From positions 28,935,339-28,999,338 of the forward strand of contig CM049316.1 of assembly GCA_026874595.1 (NCBI GenBank): a DNA stretch of 64,000 bases, given 5' to 3'. The notes beneath the pieces were generated by a model. That model was not told where the DNA came from, did no database searches, and worked only from the letters and a program-made list of their open reading frames with translations. Made by a program: the position numbers and the translations under genes. Positions within the stretch are counted from its first letter, which is position 1, and every line of letters begins with the position of its first letter. This DNA is from Sipunculus nudus (taxonomy: Eukaryota > Annelida > Sipuncula > Golfingiida > Sipunculidae). Shown here piece by piece: positions 1-13,180 of the stretch.

Positions 1-779
1 GCGGAATAACGCTTTTATTGCCAAGCCAATGTCTTCAGTAAATTTCACATTTTACTTTGTCACAGGTTACGTTAATATCTTGAGCTTGGGTGGAGAAATG
101 ACCTCTCCTCTTTTTCACATAGAAAATAGATCACCGACCTTGGATTGAGTGTCTAAGCTTACAATTCTCCAGGTTGCAAGTGTCAGTCTTACAGTCTTGA
201 AGGATGGTTTGTAATTATACGCCTGCAGATGAGTTGATATGATACCATTATACCTTCAAGGAAACATCAGAAGCGAACGCTGAAGGCACATCTGCCTGGC
301 TAGCGGCCTGGTTTATCCTAGAATTGTGGTCTTAGTGCAGACAGGGAAACACTTATGGTGTTTTCACCTTTGAAACACGAACCAAATTAACTAGCTGCAA
401 TTTTCATTTTATCCACTCAGAACGGAGTGGTGTATAGCTTTAATCCATACTATCTACTTTTATGGAGCTTAATAAAAGAACGCAACTGGATAGTAAATGG
501 TGTGCGGAGGAAAGCACACAAACAGGCGGATCAAATGAGAGAAAAACGGTTTTTGTCCTGTTGAAAGGGAAGCGTAGGCGCAGGACCTGACGGCCTGGTT
601 TGATTGTTAACATTTAACTTAAAGGTAAAGTAAATGTCTGCAGGCTGTTCATTTGAGAACGCATCACGTTCAAACGACTAAATACTTGGTACACAGGAAG
701 GATGGGTCAAAAGGACAAGACGTGACGCCATCCTTTCTTAGCTCTCCAGCCGAAGTGAAAAATCTTTGCCTCCGCCAAA
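1..779. other. Spacer, nothing recognised
   Basis: No ORF with a family signature, no RNA gene and no repeat found by eye. Confidence 0.4.
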
Positions 780-1170
780 AGGTTATGCGTTCAATCCCGT
801 TAGTGTGTGTGTTTGCGCGCGCGTGTAAAGGTGTGTTCGTGTGTTTGTTCAGATCATAACTCACGCAACCATTAATTGAATCTCATGAAATTTTCAGGGC
901 ATTTCGGGAGGAAACCAGAAAGAAACAATTAGATTTTGGTGTGGATTCGGCCCATGATCTGGGTCCAGGAAGGACTGCCATGAATATTCACAAAAGTATA
1001 TTCACCTATGCACGAGTGGCCGGGTGAATGCAAACACGGGTGGGGGGAATTTTTGAACGAATAAACCTGGGAGTATGGGTCGAATAAGAGACTGCAAACA
1101 CGTTGTTTTGGAGCATCCCACAATAATATGCAATAATTAAATATGCTAGCTTCCCCTTTTTGCAAACGAC
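780..1170 (-). repeat. Dispersed repeat D1, copy 1 (reverse orientation)
   Basis: The reverse complement matches the copies at 19078, 33665 and 49203. It has a GT-rich stretch, TTTGGTGTGGATTCGGCCCA, GGTCCAGGAAGG, then a CCTGGGAGTATGGGTCGAAT block. The outer GCATTC-type end has decayed. Non-coding; the two overlapping frames here are accidental. Confidence 0.75.
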
Positions 1171-4100
1171 ATGGAAAGATAAAGACGCTATTAGCTTTTG
1201 TAAAACATAATCTTGAGTGACTTTCTGAGTTTAGTGTTTTATATATTTTTTCTAATATCGCCTGGAGACTAAAACGGAGTTCGAAACGAGGCTCCAGCTT
1301 CCAAGTGCATTCACCGCCAGACTTAATTCATGGCTGGTCAGTACACGTCGTTCTCCCAAGCTGGCGTGCCTGGATTTGTTTCACCTACGCCCGGGCCGCT
1401 GACGTCACAAAAGTATATGATTTATGGAGACGAACCATTCTGAATTTGTTGAAAATGTAAACAGGTTTCATTAATTTGATTGGTCTCGTCTGCATTTTTT
1501 CTCATAAAGTGGATTGAATTTGATGAAATAATTAGGGTTTGGGTAACTCCCCAGGGGTAATTCATTGAAATTAATCATAAGATTGGCATAATCCGGACCA
1601 TTATACAATGACAAACGTTGAACCGTGACAAACATTGAACCGTGACAAAAAGGGGGGGGGGCACAGGGGGCATGTGCTGCCTTTGCGCTGCCTTGTATAC
1701 TTCATATGTCCCTTTCAATCAATTAGTATCTCGTCAATAATGTCATAATAGATTGATTTTATATCAAGTTTATCCCTTTTCTTACCATTTCTCCCATAAT
1801 CATTATCATTGGAAGCGAGAAGCCTTACTGCTCAGTATGGCAAAATGTCCGTTCGCTTTGGAATGTTTGAATCTAAAATAATACGTTTCTACGAAACAGC
1901 TTTTCGAAACTTACTAAAAGGAATTCCTCTGCACCTCCACTTTTTAAATCATCTCATACGATTGTATGAATTGGTATAGTTAAACTGGTACACATAAATA
2001 ATCAAAGTAGAGTTATTATCGTTAAAATATGTTTTTTTTTAATATATGTGTAATTAACCTAAATTAACTGTCTTGAAAACTGGAGCAGAAATGATGAAAA
2101 AATACTCACAGCTGCAACAGAAAACTCTGAAAATGATATTAAATGGTAGCATGCCTTTTGCACTAGATGTGCCATTGGTTTATAAAAAGAATATTACAGT
2201 TCTACGGATCAGGATGAACTTTAAGACAACAGCAGCGTGACATCCAGGCATATGATTCAGAGAACTTCAACAGGGATGGATGCATTGTCTTAAAAGTGTA
2301 TGTGTGGGGGGGGGGGTTGTTTAACAACCAGGAATAGGTTTAATAGGTTTGTCGGCAGTGTTAGTGGATTTGTATATATGTATATATTATTCTCACAGAA
2401 GTACTGGACGAAAAACGGAACGAGACACAAATTTGACGGAGTAAGAGGGGAATCGTGTTCCATTGCGACCCTTCGTGATTAATTGGATACCAGAGGCAGA
2501 GTTCTGATTTAAATTGAGCTTCATAAACGGAAGAAACACGTTCACTGAAACAGCGATTGTGAGTGTTAACTTCATTTCGCAAAGCGAAGAGCTTATTTGT
2601 ATTGTTTATACAAATAAACTAAGCTTGCCAGAGTAATCCCCAGAGGATACGATCACAGAACTGGTTGAATGTAACCTTACTGCCACGGAGTTGTTGGTCT
2701 GTGATTATAAGTGTTTGATATAAGAACTTACGGCAACATAGAACTATATCATTTCGTATTCAGGAACACTAGTAGTATATATAAGAAAGCTAGGTTATGA
2801 GGTGTTCGGTAAATGCCTAGAGTGCGAGTAACGAGATGAGATCACAAACCTCGCTGCATGTATGACACTAACTCATGAAGATCATACGAATCTTCACTGA
2901 AGAATCTATGGATCCGATGTCTACTCCACATGAGTTTATATATTTATATATCTTAAAGGGGCCTAGTAACCTAAAAAGTATGTTGACTTTACATGAAAAA
3001 AATTAACTGTTCCCTTTTAAAATAATTGGTAGCTGCCAAAATTTTACACTGAAACCGTTGGCTTACTCCTTTACAGTGTTAAAATTCAGTGGACCGGGCG
3101 CGATAACAGTTGTCAACATAAACACAGCGCATGGGACTGCGTGCACCGCCTTGGCCAAAACATATGCCTATTGGAGATGCCCTGACCTACTTGGCCAAAA
3201 AAATGCATTACATGTTCCCACTGGCTTAAACATCTGTTAACTGTCGCTCATGAACAAAATTGAACCTCTTGCCACGCAGCCTTATTATTGTAAACAGACA
3301 AGCGTGGACTGTGTCCTGAATGAGGTTTAATTCCGGTGAAATTCTTGAAATTATATATTATAGGTAAAAACACCAGAAGTTTATGATATTATGAGGCATG
3401 TGCTTTTAGTGTTTTCAAATGTGATATGAACAAAGTTGGTTTATTGATCAAATTATATACTCACTGTAAAAACGAAGACACAGGTGGACCAGTGATCAAA
3501 CAGATTCACATGCAGATCGCATTTGTAGCCTACAGGTGTGCGTTACATGGATCCAGAAAGTCCAGCCCACAATACAGGAGACTCCAATGTGCCGTCCGTC
3601 AGCCATAGAAACGCAACCGGCCGACTACACCGCACGGCAGAATGATACTGCGCGGGTGTGCGAGACGTGACTGCAGGGCTGCAGGGCCAGCCCTAGTGAC
3701 TGGCTCTTGTGATCAAGCCACTGGCTTGCTTTCCATCTGTATTTGGATAAAAACCTACCAGCCAATCGTCAATGGCGCCATCAAGCCACGCCAACAAATT
3801 GAACGTAGGTCTCCACCTGCCGCCGGAGGCAAGGTATCGCTGGGCACAGCAAAACGCGCCGACTGACATAATTACAGCCTAGTAAATTACCGACTCAAAG
3901 TACTATCGATCCCCCTAATTAGCCTTTAAACGTATCGGTGATGCTTGTTTACCGATACATTAACCTACTGTTACAGATACTGTCAATATTTAAAAACAGC
4001 ACACAATAAAAAAGGTCTATTTCATTTTGACAATACTAAATTGCAGTACTCCTGCCTGGTATTAACGGGACAAGGTACATACTTTTATCCCTTGAAATGC

Positions 4101-4906
4101 TTTCAACAACTGCTATGTATATAATGAATGCACTATAGTTGATTTTGAAACATCTCCTTTTGTTTAACACAAGGAAGTTTTAATCTCATCATACGTAATT
4201 TAAATCTCCCTGCGTGATATTTATAGTTAATTTGATAGTTATGTTATTACTATCTAATGGTTTTTATTTTGTTTCACATATATTATAAAAATATGTATGT
4301 CAACCTTCAATGGTGAGACCTAGTATTAAAGAACCTTTCCCAGCAGCTAACTTATATATAATATGCATAATTAATATGATATAGTATATAATACTATATT
4401 TTATATATTCCCTCGGTTAATCAATGCCACAATTTATTTCTATTTTATTATTTTTTATATTTTTTCCATTAGAATTTATATTTATTTTGTCTTATTTACA
4501 TTATTATTTCAACAATGGATAGCATTATTGAATCTTTAATATAAACCTTTCGTTTGTGATAGTAAAATTCAAATATACCGTAAACATTTAACATTGTTGT
4601 ATATTAAATGAAATTTTGAAATAGTCGAACAAAAATATGCATAAGACGTTAGCACCGACAGGAATGAATTATGCCTACACTGCAAGATGTTATTTAAAAT
4701 TTAACTATTTCATGTTTCACGTTGTTTTGCATTTTAGCATTTAACATATTGGCACAGCAATTTATATTCATACTCACTCAGGTAAATAAAGGATAGTGAC
4801 ATCCGTGATCTCTCCGTGACCATAATGTACTAATATACATGTATATTTTTAATTCTATTTATTCAGTGAATTCTTCATACACAATACATTTAAATGGTTT
4901 TATTAT
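1171..4906. other. AT-rich spacer with short repeats
   Basis: A 17-bp unit (TGACAAACGTTGAACCG) is repeated 2.4 times at 1609-1650 and is followed by a 10-G run. A second G run is near 2308. A GC-richer stretch at about 3520-3870 has three short accidental frames but no recognisable product. The part from 4200 to 4900 is very AT-rich. Confidence 0.5.
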
Positions 4907-5220
4907 ACCCGTACTATTTCTGAGTTGAAAATATGAATATCTTCAAATTCCATCAGAAACCAACTTCTTTCCATTGGAAACAAATCAAAATCTCAAATTG
5001 TTACCATGAGTGTTTTATATTTACCAGTACTATTTTTAAGTTGAAATGTGAATATTTACAAAATTCCATCAGAAATCAGCTTGTTTCCATTGGTAACAAA
5101 TCAAAACCTCATATATTGTTACTGAAGTGCTTTTTTTACCAGTACTCTTTTTAAGCTGAACAGTGTGAATTTTTACAAATTCCAATAAAACAATCTTGTT
5201 TCGGTTAGCAACAACCACGT
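4907..5220. repeat. ~116-bp tandem repeat, 2.7 copies
   Basis: Units start with ACC.GTACT.TTT at 4907, 5023 and 5138 and share AATTCCATCAGAAA and TTTCCATTGG.AACAAATC. The third copy is partial and more diverged. An overlapping 73-codon frame just follows the repeat. Confidence 0.88.
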
Positions 5221-5524
5221 CATTTCGTTATCGTTATAGTCAAATGATACTCTCACCATCGATATCTACAATTAGCACTATATGTAAATTTGTGAGATGT
5301 CAATAGTTTGGCCATCTGTTCTCATTCACTTTCACTATCACTGCTGACAGATTACCATAACGAAGCTTTCGTTATCACCGACAGTGTTAGTCTATTTTTT
5401 ATCATTATATTATTTATCGAAGAGATAAAAAGCAAAAATTTATACAAACAAGTATATTCTGTGGCTGGAGCGGATACACAACAAATTCACCAAAATATTT
5501 TTCACTGACCCATCTTTGAGGTGC

Positions 5525-5620
5525 CTAGAAGATTTCAAGGGATTCCGTTCAAGATTGCGTTAGTTACACACAAAAATACGTACATACACGAACATGAATG
5601 AGCGCATATCCTCCAGGCAA
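5525..5620 (+). repeat. Dispersed repeat D1, partial copy
   Basis: Only the right end is left: GGGATTCCGTTCAAGATTGC, a CACACAAA-rich stretch, then GCGCATATCCTCCAGGC. It matches the same part of the copy at 49530-49605. Confidence 0.6.
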
Positions 5621-6462
5621 TGGCAGTTAGAAAAAAAAAACTTTTTTTATCGATAAAAAAACTGTTGTTATTACGCCTAATCCTCGCCACCTCTTATCTC
5701 CCCTAGGGAGATTTTGTTTTCACTCGTGTCTGTTTTTTTCTATCGTTTTTACTCGTTTTTCTATTTATAGAACTAGCGGTATCCTGATAATTTCGACATG
5801 CACTAACTATCGCATCCAGGTTTTTGTGTTTACTTAAAAAAAAAGCAGCTCCACTGAGTGGCTACGAGAAACATTGAGAAATAAACCTTAGTTCAATTAG
5901 GGTTCTCCTAGGATAGCTTCCTAGATGTTTTGATAAAAAGAGGACATGGAACGGAAAGTTTAAAAAGGTTATTTTTCATCTGTACAAGATCCTGAAATTA
6001 TAGAAGAATTAACCAAATACTGGAGAACCCATTTTCATTACATTTTGTGTGTGTGTGTGTGCGCTTTGGGGAGTGGGGTAGATTGAGGGGTTAATTAAGG
6101 TTATGTTGCAGCAACGGGTAAAGGGGATCCTGTAGGATTCCTATGCCTTTGCGGCGGTATGCGCTCTGCTGCGTGCACTCTAGTTCAAGATTGCCTCTGC
6201 AGCATGCTAAAAACTCATTAATCGATCACATAAATTAATCTGTAGACAACTTACGGGGGGGGGGGGGGGGTATCAGATGATCAGACATTAGATAATCTAA
6301 ATAACTGATCCAAATTAAATAGGTATAATCTGCAACAGGTTATTTAATATTCCACATCATATTTAATACAGTATATTGAATACTCAATTTGATTAAACGA
6401 TACTTACAACCTCAAGTTGAGTTCTTAATAGCTTTAGTATTAAAATATCAGGTATTGGCCAT

Positions 6463-6465
<3 letters not shown>
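5621..6465. other. Spacer with homopolymer and GT runs
   Basis: Contains (GT)n at about 6047-6061 and a 16-G run at 6255-6270. No gene was seen. Confidence 0.5.

Positions 6466-6466
<1 letters not shown>

Positions 6467-6521
<55 letters not shown>
6467..6521. repeat. (TA)n microsatellite
   Basis: About 55 bp of pure TA repeat directly abutting the SINE-like block that follows. Confidence 0.97.
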
Positions 6522-6525
<4 letters not shown>

Positions 6526-6740
6526 ACCGCTAGGCTGTGGGTTCGCGTCCCGTTCTTACAGCCGTCTGCGCTGAGACTCCTATAGGCAAAGTATTTACCA
6601 CAAGGGTGCGCTCTCTCGACCCAGGAGTGAATGGGTACTGGTCAGGCTCCTGGTATCGCTGCTTGGGTTGTATGCTCCCCAGGGAGCCGAGAAAAGCTAC
6701 AAGAATGAACGGACATAAAGCCCAGGAAGGTAAAGTTTAT
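6522..6740 (+). mobile_element. tRNA-derived SINE remnant, 5' end replaced by (TA)n
   Basis: GGGTTCGCGTCCCG at about 6539 fits a tRNA B box (GGTTCGANNCC) with one mismatch. It is followed by a SINE-like body with CTCTCGACCCAGGAGTGAAT and GGGTACTGGTCAGGC. An A box is not seen, because the upstream part is (TA)n. Long frames through this block are not genes. Confidence 0.5.
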
Positions 6741-7804
6741 AGTCGGATGAGAATGACATCGTCGGTAATATCAGAATATAAACCCCCACCTGTCCTTTAC
6801 CTTTTATTACTTTACTCAATTAACAGAGCTTATACATAGATATACTATGAAAATGTGATTGCTCATCATATTATCAATTTGTATTTCACTAAAAATTCAA
6901 GTTCTTGGAATGGCCCACTGCCAGATCTTGAAAAAACCCAACATTATAATTATCCATGGCTCGCGTGAGAATTGACGGAAAAATAATATGAAGCCCGAGG
7001 CAATTGAAAAACAGATCAGATCAGCTCCCACGTGGAAAGAATAATAAACATGTGTAATTCGTAAACGAATCAGACATTTTTCTAGAAGGCACCCGTGGAG
7101 ATGAATTCATAATTAAATGAAACATACCCACATTCATGAAGTACCACAGACTGCTTGTTATAAAAATGTATATAACATATAAAAGCCATATGTCGGCCCA
7201 AGAGTCGTAAACATTGTGTCTATATAAAATAAACACGGGGGTGGAACAACAATGGTGCTTTGTCAATCATATAAAAGGTTAAAGGCGACAGCAGAGTTTG
7301 TGAATGGGTCCATTCTGTGAAAATAATGTGTTCGCTTCTTTTCTGTATATCTATTATTTCTGGGCCCACTTGTTCGTTTGTTGATATATAAACAAATAAG
7401 CGGTTCTACAGCTGTGAAATTCACACCGCTAGCACGCCGATATTAGCGAAATGAACAAGAACGTGCAGATACGGGTACTTGGGGACACGTAATATCGTTA
7501 TACGGGAGAGAAATGTACATCAGCGGATTGTCGTAAAATATTAGAACATCCACTTAGTCACATATTTTTTTATAGACAATGGAAAGTGCATGTTTATGGA
7601 TAAACAAGTGTGATCTAGATGTGTAAAAACTTTCATTTATGTAATTAAATAACACAACACACAATATTTACCTGTATGTGCAAGGAACACATATTACACG
7701 TATTCCGATGTAATGCGGCTACGTCTAGAACAGAGACACAACCCTTCTGCAAATTAATGCTGCATGTGCAACGTCACTGACCCTATTTTTAAAGTATTTA
7801 AGTT
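6741..7804. other. Spacer, nothing recognised
   Basis: AT-rich with no repeat family or gene signature seen. Confidence 0.4.
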
Positions 7805-7925
7805 TAGTAATAAAGTGGAACTCAACATTTACGACCAACTTGGGGCTGATTATTTAAAGTGGTCGTAATTGCGGGGTGGTCGCAGTTATGGGTTGGTCGC
7901 AAGGCGGGGTTCCCCTGTACATGTA
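7805..7925. repeat. GGTCGCA-rich block with MITE-like right end
   Basis: GTGGTCGTAATTGCGG, GGTGGTCGCAGTTATGG and TTGGTCGCAAGGCGG follow one another. The block ends GGGGTTCCCCTGTA, resembling the TIR of pogo/Tigger-type MITEs. The left end is unclear. Confidence 0.35.
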
Positions 7926-9565
7926 ATATCCATTCCTGGAATAAAAGTGCTGACGTTATTCAAAAATACTAAACGTTTATTAAAACATAGAGCTGGTCAC
8001 ATAGGGTTCCCCGGTGCTGACGTCCCTACACAGTGAAGAGTTGGCAAACTCGACGACGGTTATCAAATCACAATAATACAGAGATTACCTGGAATGGACG
8101 GTAAACTGATTTTTTTTACACAGGTCTACGTCAATGAATGAACGTGAACGTGTTGAAGACCAGACTTGGGAGTTAGCCAGATGATCTGCCGTATTTAAGA
8201 TGTGTCAAAACGCTTTTATTGTTGTTATATTGAGATTATGCTGCCATTTGGACTGTTGATGAAAACTTTAATAAAACAGTTTTCTTTTTATTTGACTGAG
8301 TTCACGAAAATATAACACAATTTACCGGTTAAGAAACATTTGCGATCTGCCAACCTTGAAATGAGTAATCACCGCTTTATTAATATTGGGATTGTGATAT
8401 TTGTATATCTGCCGATTGTTTCCTGTATATTTATGCTGGTATAAGCCCGTGTTATTGTCTGGCTGTTTTTCTCGATATAAAGGTCACACGACATAGCAAT
8501 TTCCCCGCGTTATTGGTCACACTGTGGGCGTGTTGTTTTTGATTTTATCAATACATCAGCTGCGGTATTGACTGCTGTTTGTGACAAGCGATATTAACCA
8601 TATATTTTTCATCCTCACTGCAGAAAACGCTGAATAAAGCATATCGTGGGCAAATGATATTAAGGTCACCCCGCCATCAAATTATACATTATTTATAAGG
8701 GTTAAAGATCAAAGGTTGATTTATAGTCTTAGTTTACCTACTTTATTTTTTTTTATTTTCAAACATGTTTTACCAGTATAGCCTATTCAGCTCATTTGCT
8801 GTTTTTTTTCAATACAGTCCTTTGTAAAGTTAGTTTCACATAAAATGAATAAAATATCCATCAAACAGATTAGACATGATATAATGCTTTATCAAATACA
8901 TATTTCAGTATACAGTGCAAAAGTTTTAAAAAAATGTTATGCATGCAGAGAGACACATTGTTGTTACATAGTAGATATTGAAAATATAAAAAGGACATAT
9001 CTAAATCTCATATAATTAATAAAAAAGGAGAATAATATTAAATTGTGCTATCGCATCAAACATCTATATAAACGTTTAAAATGGTCCTTATTTGAGGCAG
9101 ACTTTAAAGAGAAAGCCTTCTGATTTCATAAACATGGATCAGCATAACCAAAACTAGACTTAAAACGTGTACGCCTGAGCATGGGTAAAATCAAATTATG
9201 GCTGTAAGAAGACCGTGTTTCGTATGGCATCCGTTGCAAACTAAGAACCGTTTAAAAATATTCAGGTACGTCTTCAGACAAACATTTATAGAATACTTAA
9301 CACATAACATATCGATGCTATTGTTCCACAGTTATCCAATCTAGATGTTTATTAATGACGCAGATGATGTGCTTTTGGCAAAATTTTTTTTGGTAACAAC
9401 GTGCCCGGCTTTGTCCTGATTCCATCCTCATACGCCTTCACACTATGCATTCTTCATCTGCCTGGCCTGTTCTTTTTTTCTATTTTTACGGCTAAATTGG
9501 AAGGCTGTGCCTAACAGGCGTGTGTCACTTACAAACGAGTGCGTTTTTAGGTTCATTAGTTTTAT
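7926..9565. other. AT-rich spacer, nothing recognised
   Basis: No coding frame above chance and no clear repeat. Confidence 0.4.
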
Positions 9566-9745
9566 GATCCAGCCAGTAATGGAATAATAACACCCAGGAC
9601 TCGCAGGTGCTGTAGACATCTGGCTTGGGTGACACCAGGATACAAAATAACAGGATAGGAAGGGAGTCCCAAACCGAAATGTAACTTTGCAGATGTATAT
9701 ACTGAGATTAAGAATCAGTTGAGAGAGCATAAACAATATAATAAT
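9566..9745 (+). repeat. Dispersed repeat E, copy 1
   Basis: Shares CAGGACTCGCAGGTGC.GTAG, GGATAGGAAG, GTCCCAAACCGAAATG and GATGTATATACTGAG-like blocks with the copy at 17495. Minus-strand frames crossing it are accidental. Confidence 0.75.
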
Positions 9746-10556
9746 AATTAAAAAGAAAGATATAATCCAAGTTGTTGTAAAGGAGGTTTAATAGTTCTGC
9801 ATTCTGCCTGCTACTGAAGAACGCATTCTCTCCTGGATGTAAAGTGCGCCGCCTTGTGGTAGAGACCATGGGCAGGGGTGTAAGAAGAGACAACAGTCCC
9901 AACAGGTCTTCCTGCTTGGGGCCGCATATCCCCTTCACAAGGGACCATCACAAAATAACACAACGGGGTTTCACTCCACCTTTGTCACTGATTCCCTGTG
10001 TTACACTCCTCAGATATGCACGTTTTTGGTGTGCAAATGTCGGGAACGATGTGCGTGTCCTAAGGGGGGGGGTCATTTGCAATATTTTCCAATGAAACCT
10101 AAGAAGGTTAAACTTACTATTCCAAGTTAAAATCGCTGCGCCATCTATCAGAAACTACGTCCGTGTATTCAGTGATAAAACTTGAAGTGCAAGTTTTAAT
10201 GAAATTAACTTCACCAGCTCAATAATTAACAGTTAATCAGCCATTAACTCACAATAACGGCTGATATCACTGTTTCTCACACTGAAGGCATAGTAGTCAT
10301 GTCAATCTCCCTATATACATAACAACTAAGATGCAGAATCTTTAAATACGTGCACAATCTGCAAATCAATTTCTCTTCTCCTGCATTTCATTATAACCAC
10401 TCAGACGGTACTGTCGACACATTAGAGGTGCCTAGCTGGATCCTCAAGTAACTCTCCGTCTCTTGTTATCCAGGAAAGTGTGACATAAATGATACCCCGA
10501 CACTTGGTTAGAACTACGCTCCTCATGCAACGATTATATAGCACAGTCGTCCTAAT
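9746..10556. other. Spacer, nothing recognised
   Basis: Frames at 9708-10095 on both strands lack family motifs. A 9-G run is near 10062. Confidence 0.4.
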
Positions 10557-10720
10557 TATGCTCCCATGACCCGCAGGTGCGGTAGTTAAAAGGGCCCAGT
10601 TTTCACGAGGAAATAAATGAAAGGAAGCGTGTCCTACCTCTACGTCATGGAGTTGAAAAACCTAAATGGAATTTGGCAGGTATACATATACTTAAATGAA
10701 GAGAAGTTTGTCCATTAATT
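10557..10720 (+). repeat. Dispersed repeat E, copy 2
   Basis: Begins CATGACCCGCAGGTGCGGTAG, keeps GGAAGCG and AAATGGAA.., and ends near ATACATATACTTAAATGAAG, in the same order as copy 3. Confidence 0.7.
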
Positions 10721-11999
10721 CATGAAAGGAGGATTTTACCTCCGTCAACGAAACCCTTAGCATTAAAATAAAGTTGTTCTTTAAAGCAGGCAAGCGTCAA
10801 CCTCATAATTTCTAAGCCCGTGTATGAACCTTTGATTTTCATAATGCTGTATCACCTACATCAAGAGGAAAAGAACAAAAACAAATTATGTATTATTTAA
10901 TTATCAGAAGTGTGGGCGATGCCATACAAATATCATGATGTGGCAAAAGTAATGTGTACATTGTGTTAGGATGAGAGAGATCGGATTTATAAAAGCTGTT
11001 CGATACACGAGTTTGACTATGACGTCAGAGACTCCTCGTCTTCAGTGATAGCATGCGCCGAGTTGCTCAAAAGCATAATAGCCTTGTATTTAAATATATA
11101 GTGTGTTTAACCACGTGTTGTACTCACTGCATCAATTACATTAAGAATATTTGTTCCTCTCAATCAGTAAAAACCATCATTAGGGAGCTTGTAGCCTTCA
11201 GTCTGTTGTTCATCATTCATAGCATTTAAGAAGACATGGTTTATACGACTGAACTGTTTGCTAAAGCTCTCTATAATCAAACACAGGTTTTGCACCAGAG
11301 ATGGATAATATTTTCCAGTAATGACTGTAGTAACTATTCATAGTTCGGGCATTTAGAAACAATTTATTGAAGCTGCCTGATGAAACTGGCACGGCTGTTG
11401 TTCGGTTTTCTTTACAAGGTGACCCGCCATGCTTAGTTAGTGATTTGGATAAATTGATAACCTGTGCAAGGGGACTAATTAGTTTCGTCCTGTTCTGAAT
11501 GAAATTAATAACTCCAGGCCCATTTGTCCACGTGATTTAGAGGGATTTGGGAGCTGACTCATGTTGAGCTAATGCTCGTAAAATACGCTACAGTTCTTTT
11601 GACTTGTTCCATTCGTTCATATTAACTGTAGCAATCGTTACAATGAAAATAAGCAAAATGTATTTTAAAGCAACTCACCAGTCTCAGCTCTCAAATTCCC
11701 AAATTTCCTAGAACAACTATGAAAATGTAAACTGCATAGCCAACACCGCCTAGGCACCAAAAATATAGTACTCTTAAATGTTAAAGCTAAAATACCTCCA
11801 GCCTTATGATATGTCAGGCATACGTTGGCCATCAGTTAAACTGACTGTTTTTATTACCTAACTCAGTTATACAATCCGGATATTTTTTTCTTGTATATTA
11901 TTGTACATTCCATGTTAATTTCGCCTATAGAAGTGTTCCTTTCACGTTCTTCTTGTTAAGAGACATATCTTTCTCTTCGTAGGATAAAAATTGTTCGAC
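10721..11999. other. Spacer; 11400-11600 could be a conserved element
   Basis: No gene was found. The stretch 11410-11600 is less AT-rich and has GACTAATTAG and CACGTG motifs, as regulatory elements often do, but nothing more can be supported from one sequence. Confidence 0.3.
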
Positions 12000-13130
12000 T
12001 TCGTCATTCCCGCCCGTCCATCCGTCCGTGCCTCTCCCAGTCCGCCCGTCACTCCCGCCTCCTTCTTTTACCAAATATCTTTACCTACTGCTTTTTTATA
12101 TCATGACTGACATGTCATTATAATCTGTGGGCGGTGCCGCCTCTTTTGAACTACGTTATGTGATCAAAATCTTCACTTTCCTTCAGGTAAGTCCAATTTA
12201 GGCCTTCAAATGATATGCAAGGGTTTCTTGCACCAAATGGAATTAGGTGAATATTATAATTACGTATAACTAAAATAATTTCACAAGACAAACATGACAG
12301 GCATATTTATCACATGACTGACATGTCAATATAACTTGTAGGTGACACTTCCTCAGTTAAACTACTTTATGCCATCTGAGTATAAAATGGTCTTTCCCAC
12401 ATTCCTCAAGATACGTAAGTAAATGAGAATACTTTAACCTTCAAATCATGTATGTTAAAGAGAAAGAGTTATTGAATTAGTACTGAAGAGAATTAAATCA
12501 CTTTCAAACGGATGTGTCCACAAGACTTCGGTTCGCATAATTGTGTGACCTCACAGGTTTGAATTTATGGTGCAAAATATTTACCCTCTTTTCTTAAAAA
12601 TAGCTGTATCAGTGTGTGTCTGCTGTGCGACTCGTTCCTGCAGGTGGCGCCACCTTTGCGTGTTCTTCCGTTTTTCCTTTACTTTTCATATCACGGTGAA
12701 CTGTAATACTCCAAGGGAAATTAAGCGACCTTGACTTGATTGGTTTATTTTAAGATGACTTCTTCATGCAAATACCAAGCTTACCCATCACACAATTGGA
12801 CAGTTTTCAATGTTAGTCCGATATATCGAAAGGACAGCGAAAGTTGTCATAACAATATCTTGCAGCCATATTTTTGGCTACATTCAAGAATTGGAAAACA
12901 GCGGATATGGTATTTTCAGTATCACTGTTTGCTTTGTCACCCATTGTCATGCACAATATTTGAGTAATTTGGGACCATTGGTTGGGTCCTAATTCCAAGG
13001 ATCTCCCCTTCCCCAAAGTCGTAATTGTGAGAGATACACGGCTGTGGGGCCCAGCCTTACCATTCAGCCTGCAGAGACTAGGATTCGAGATCACGCTTTT
13101 TAGCCCTCAGCCCTTAGGCTGATGGGCTAT
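12000..13130. repeat. Degenerate ~210-bp repeat region
   Basis: CATGACTGACATGTCA recurs at 12103 and 12315, with similar 3' flanks (GTAAGT.., AACCTTCAAAT). The preceding block is rich in CCGTCC. One exact GGTGGCGCCACC lies at 12643. A 93-codon minus frame at 13094-12813 overlaps the end and has no recognised domain. Confidence 0.55.
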
Positions 13131-13180
13131 TGTCGTCACCCAAGCTGTCCGTCCGTCCGGCGTCCGTTAACTTTCACCTT

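Noticed and set aside
12813-13094. 93-codon minus-strand frame
   Set aside because: No family motif; it is next to degenerate repeats and not supported by splice signals.
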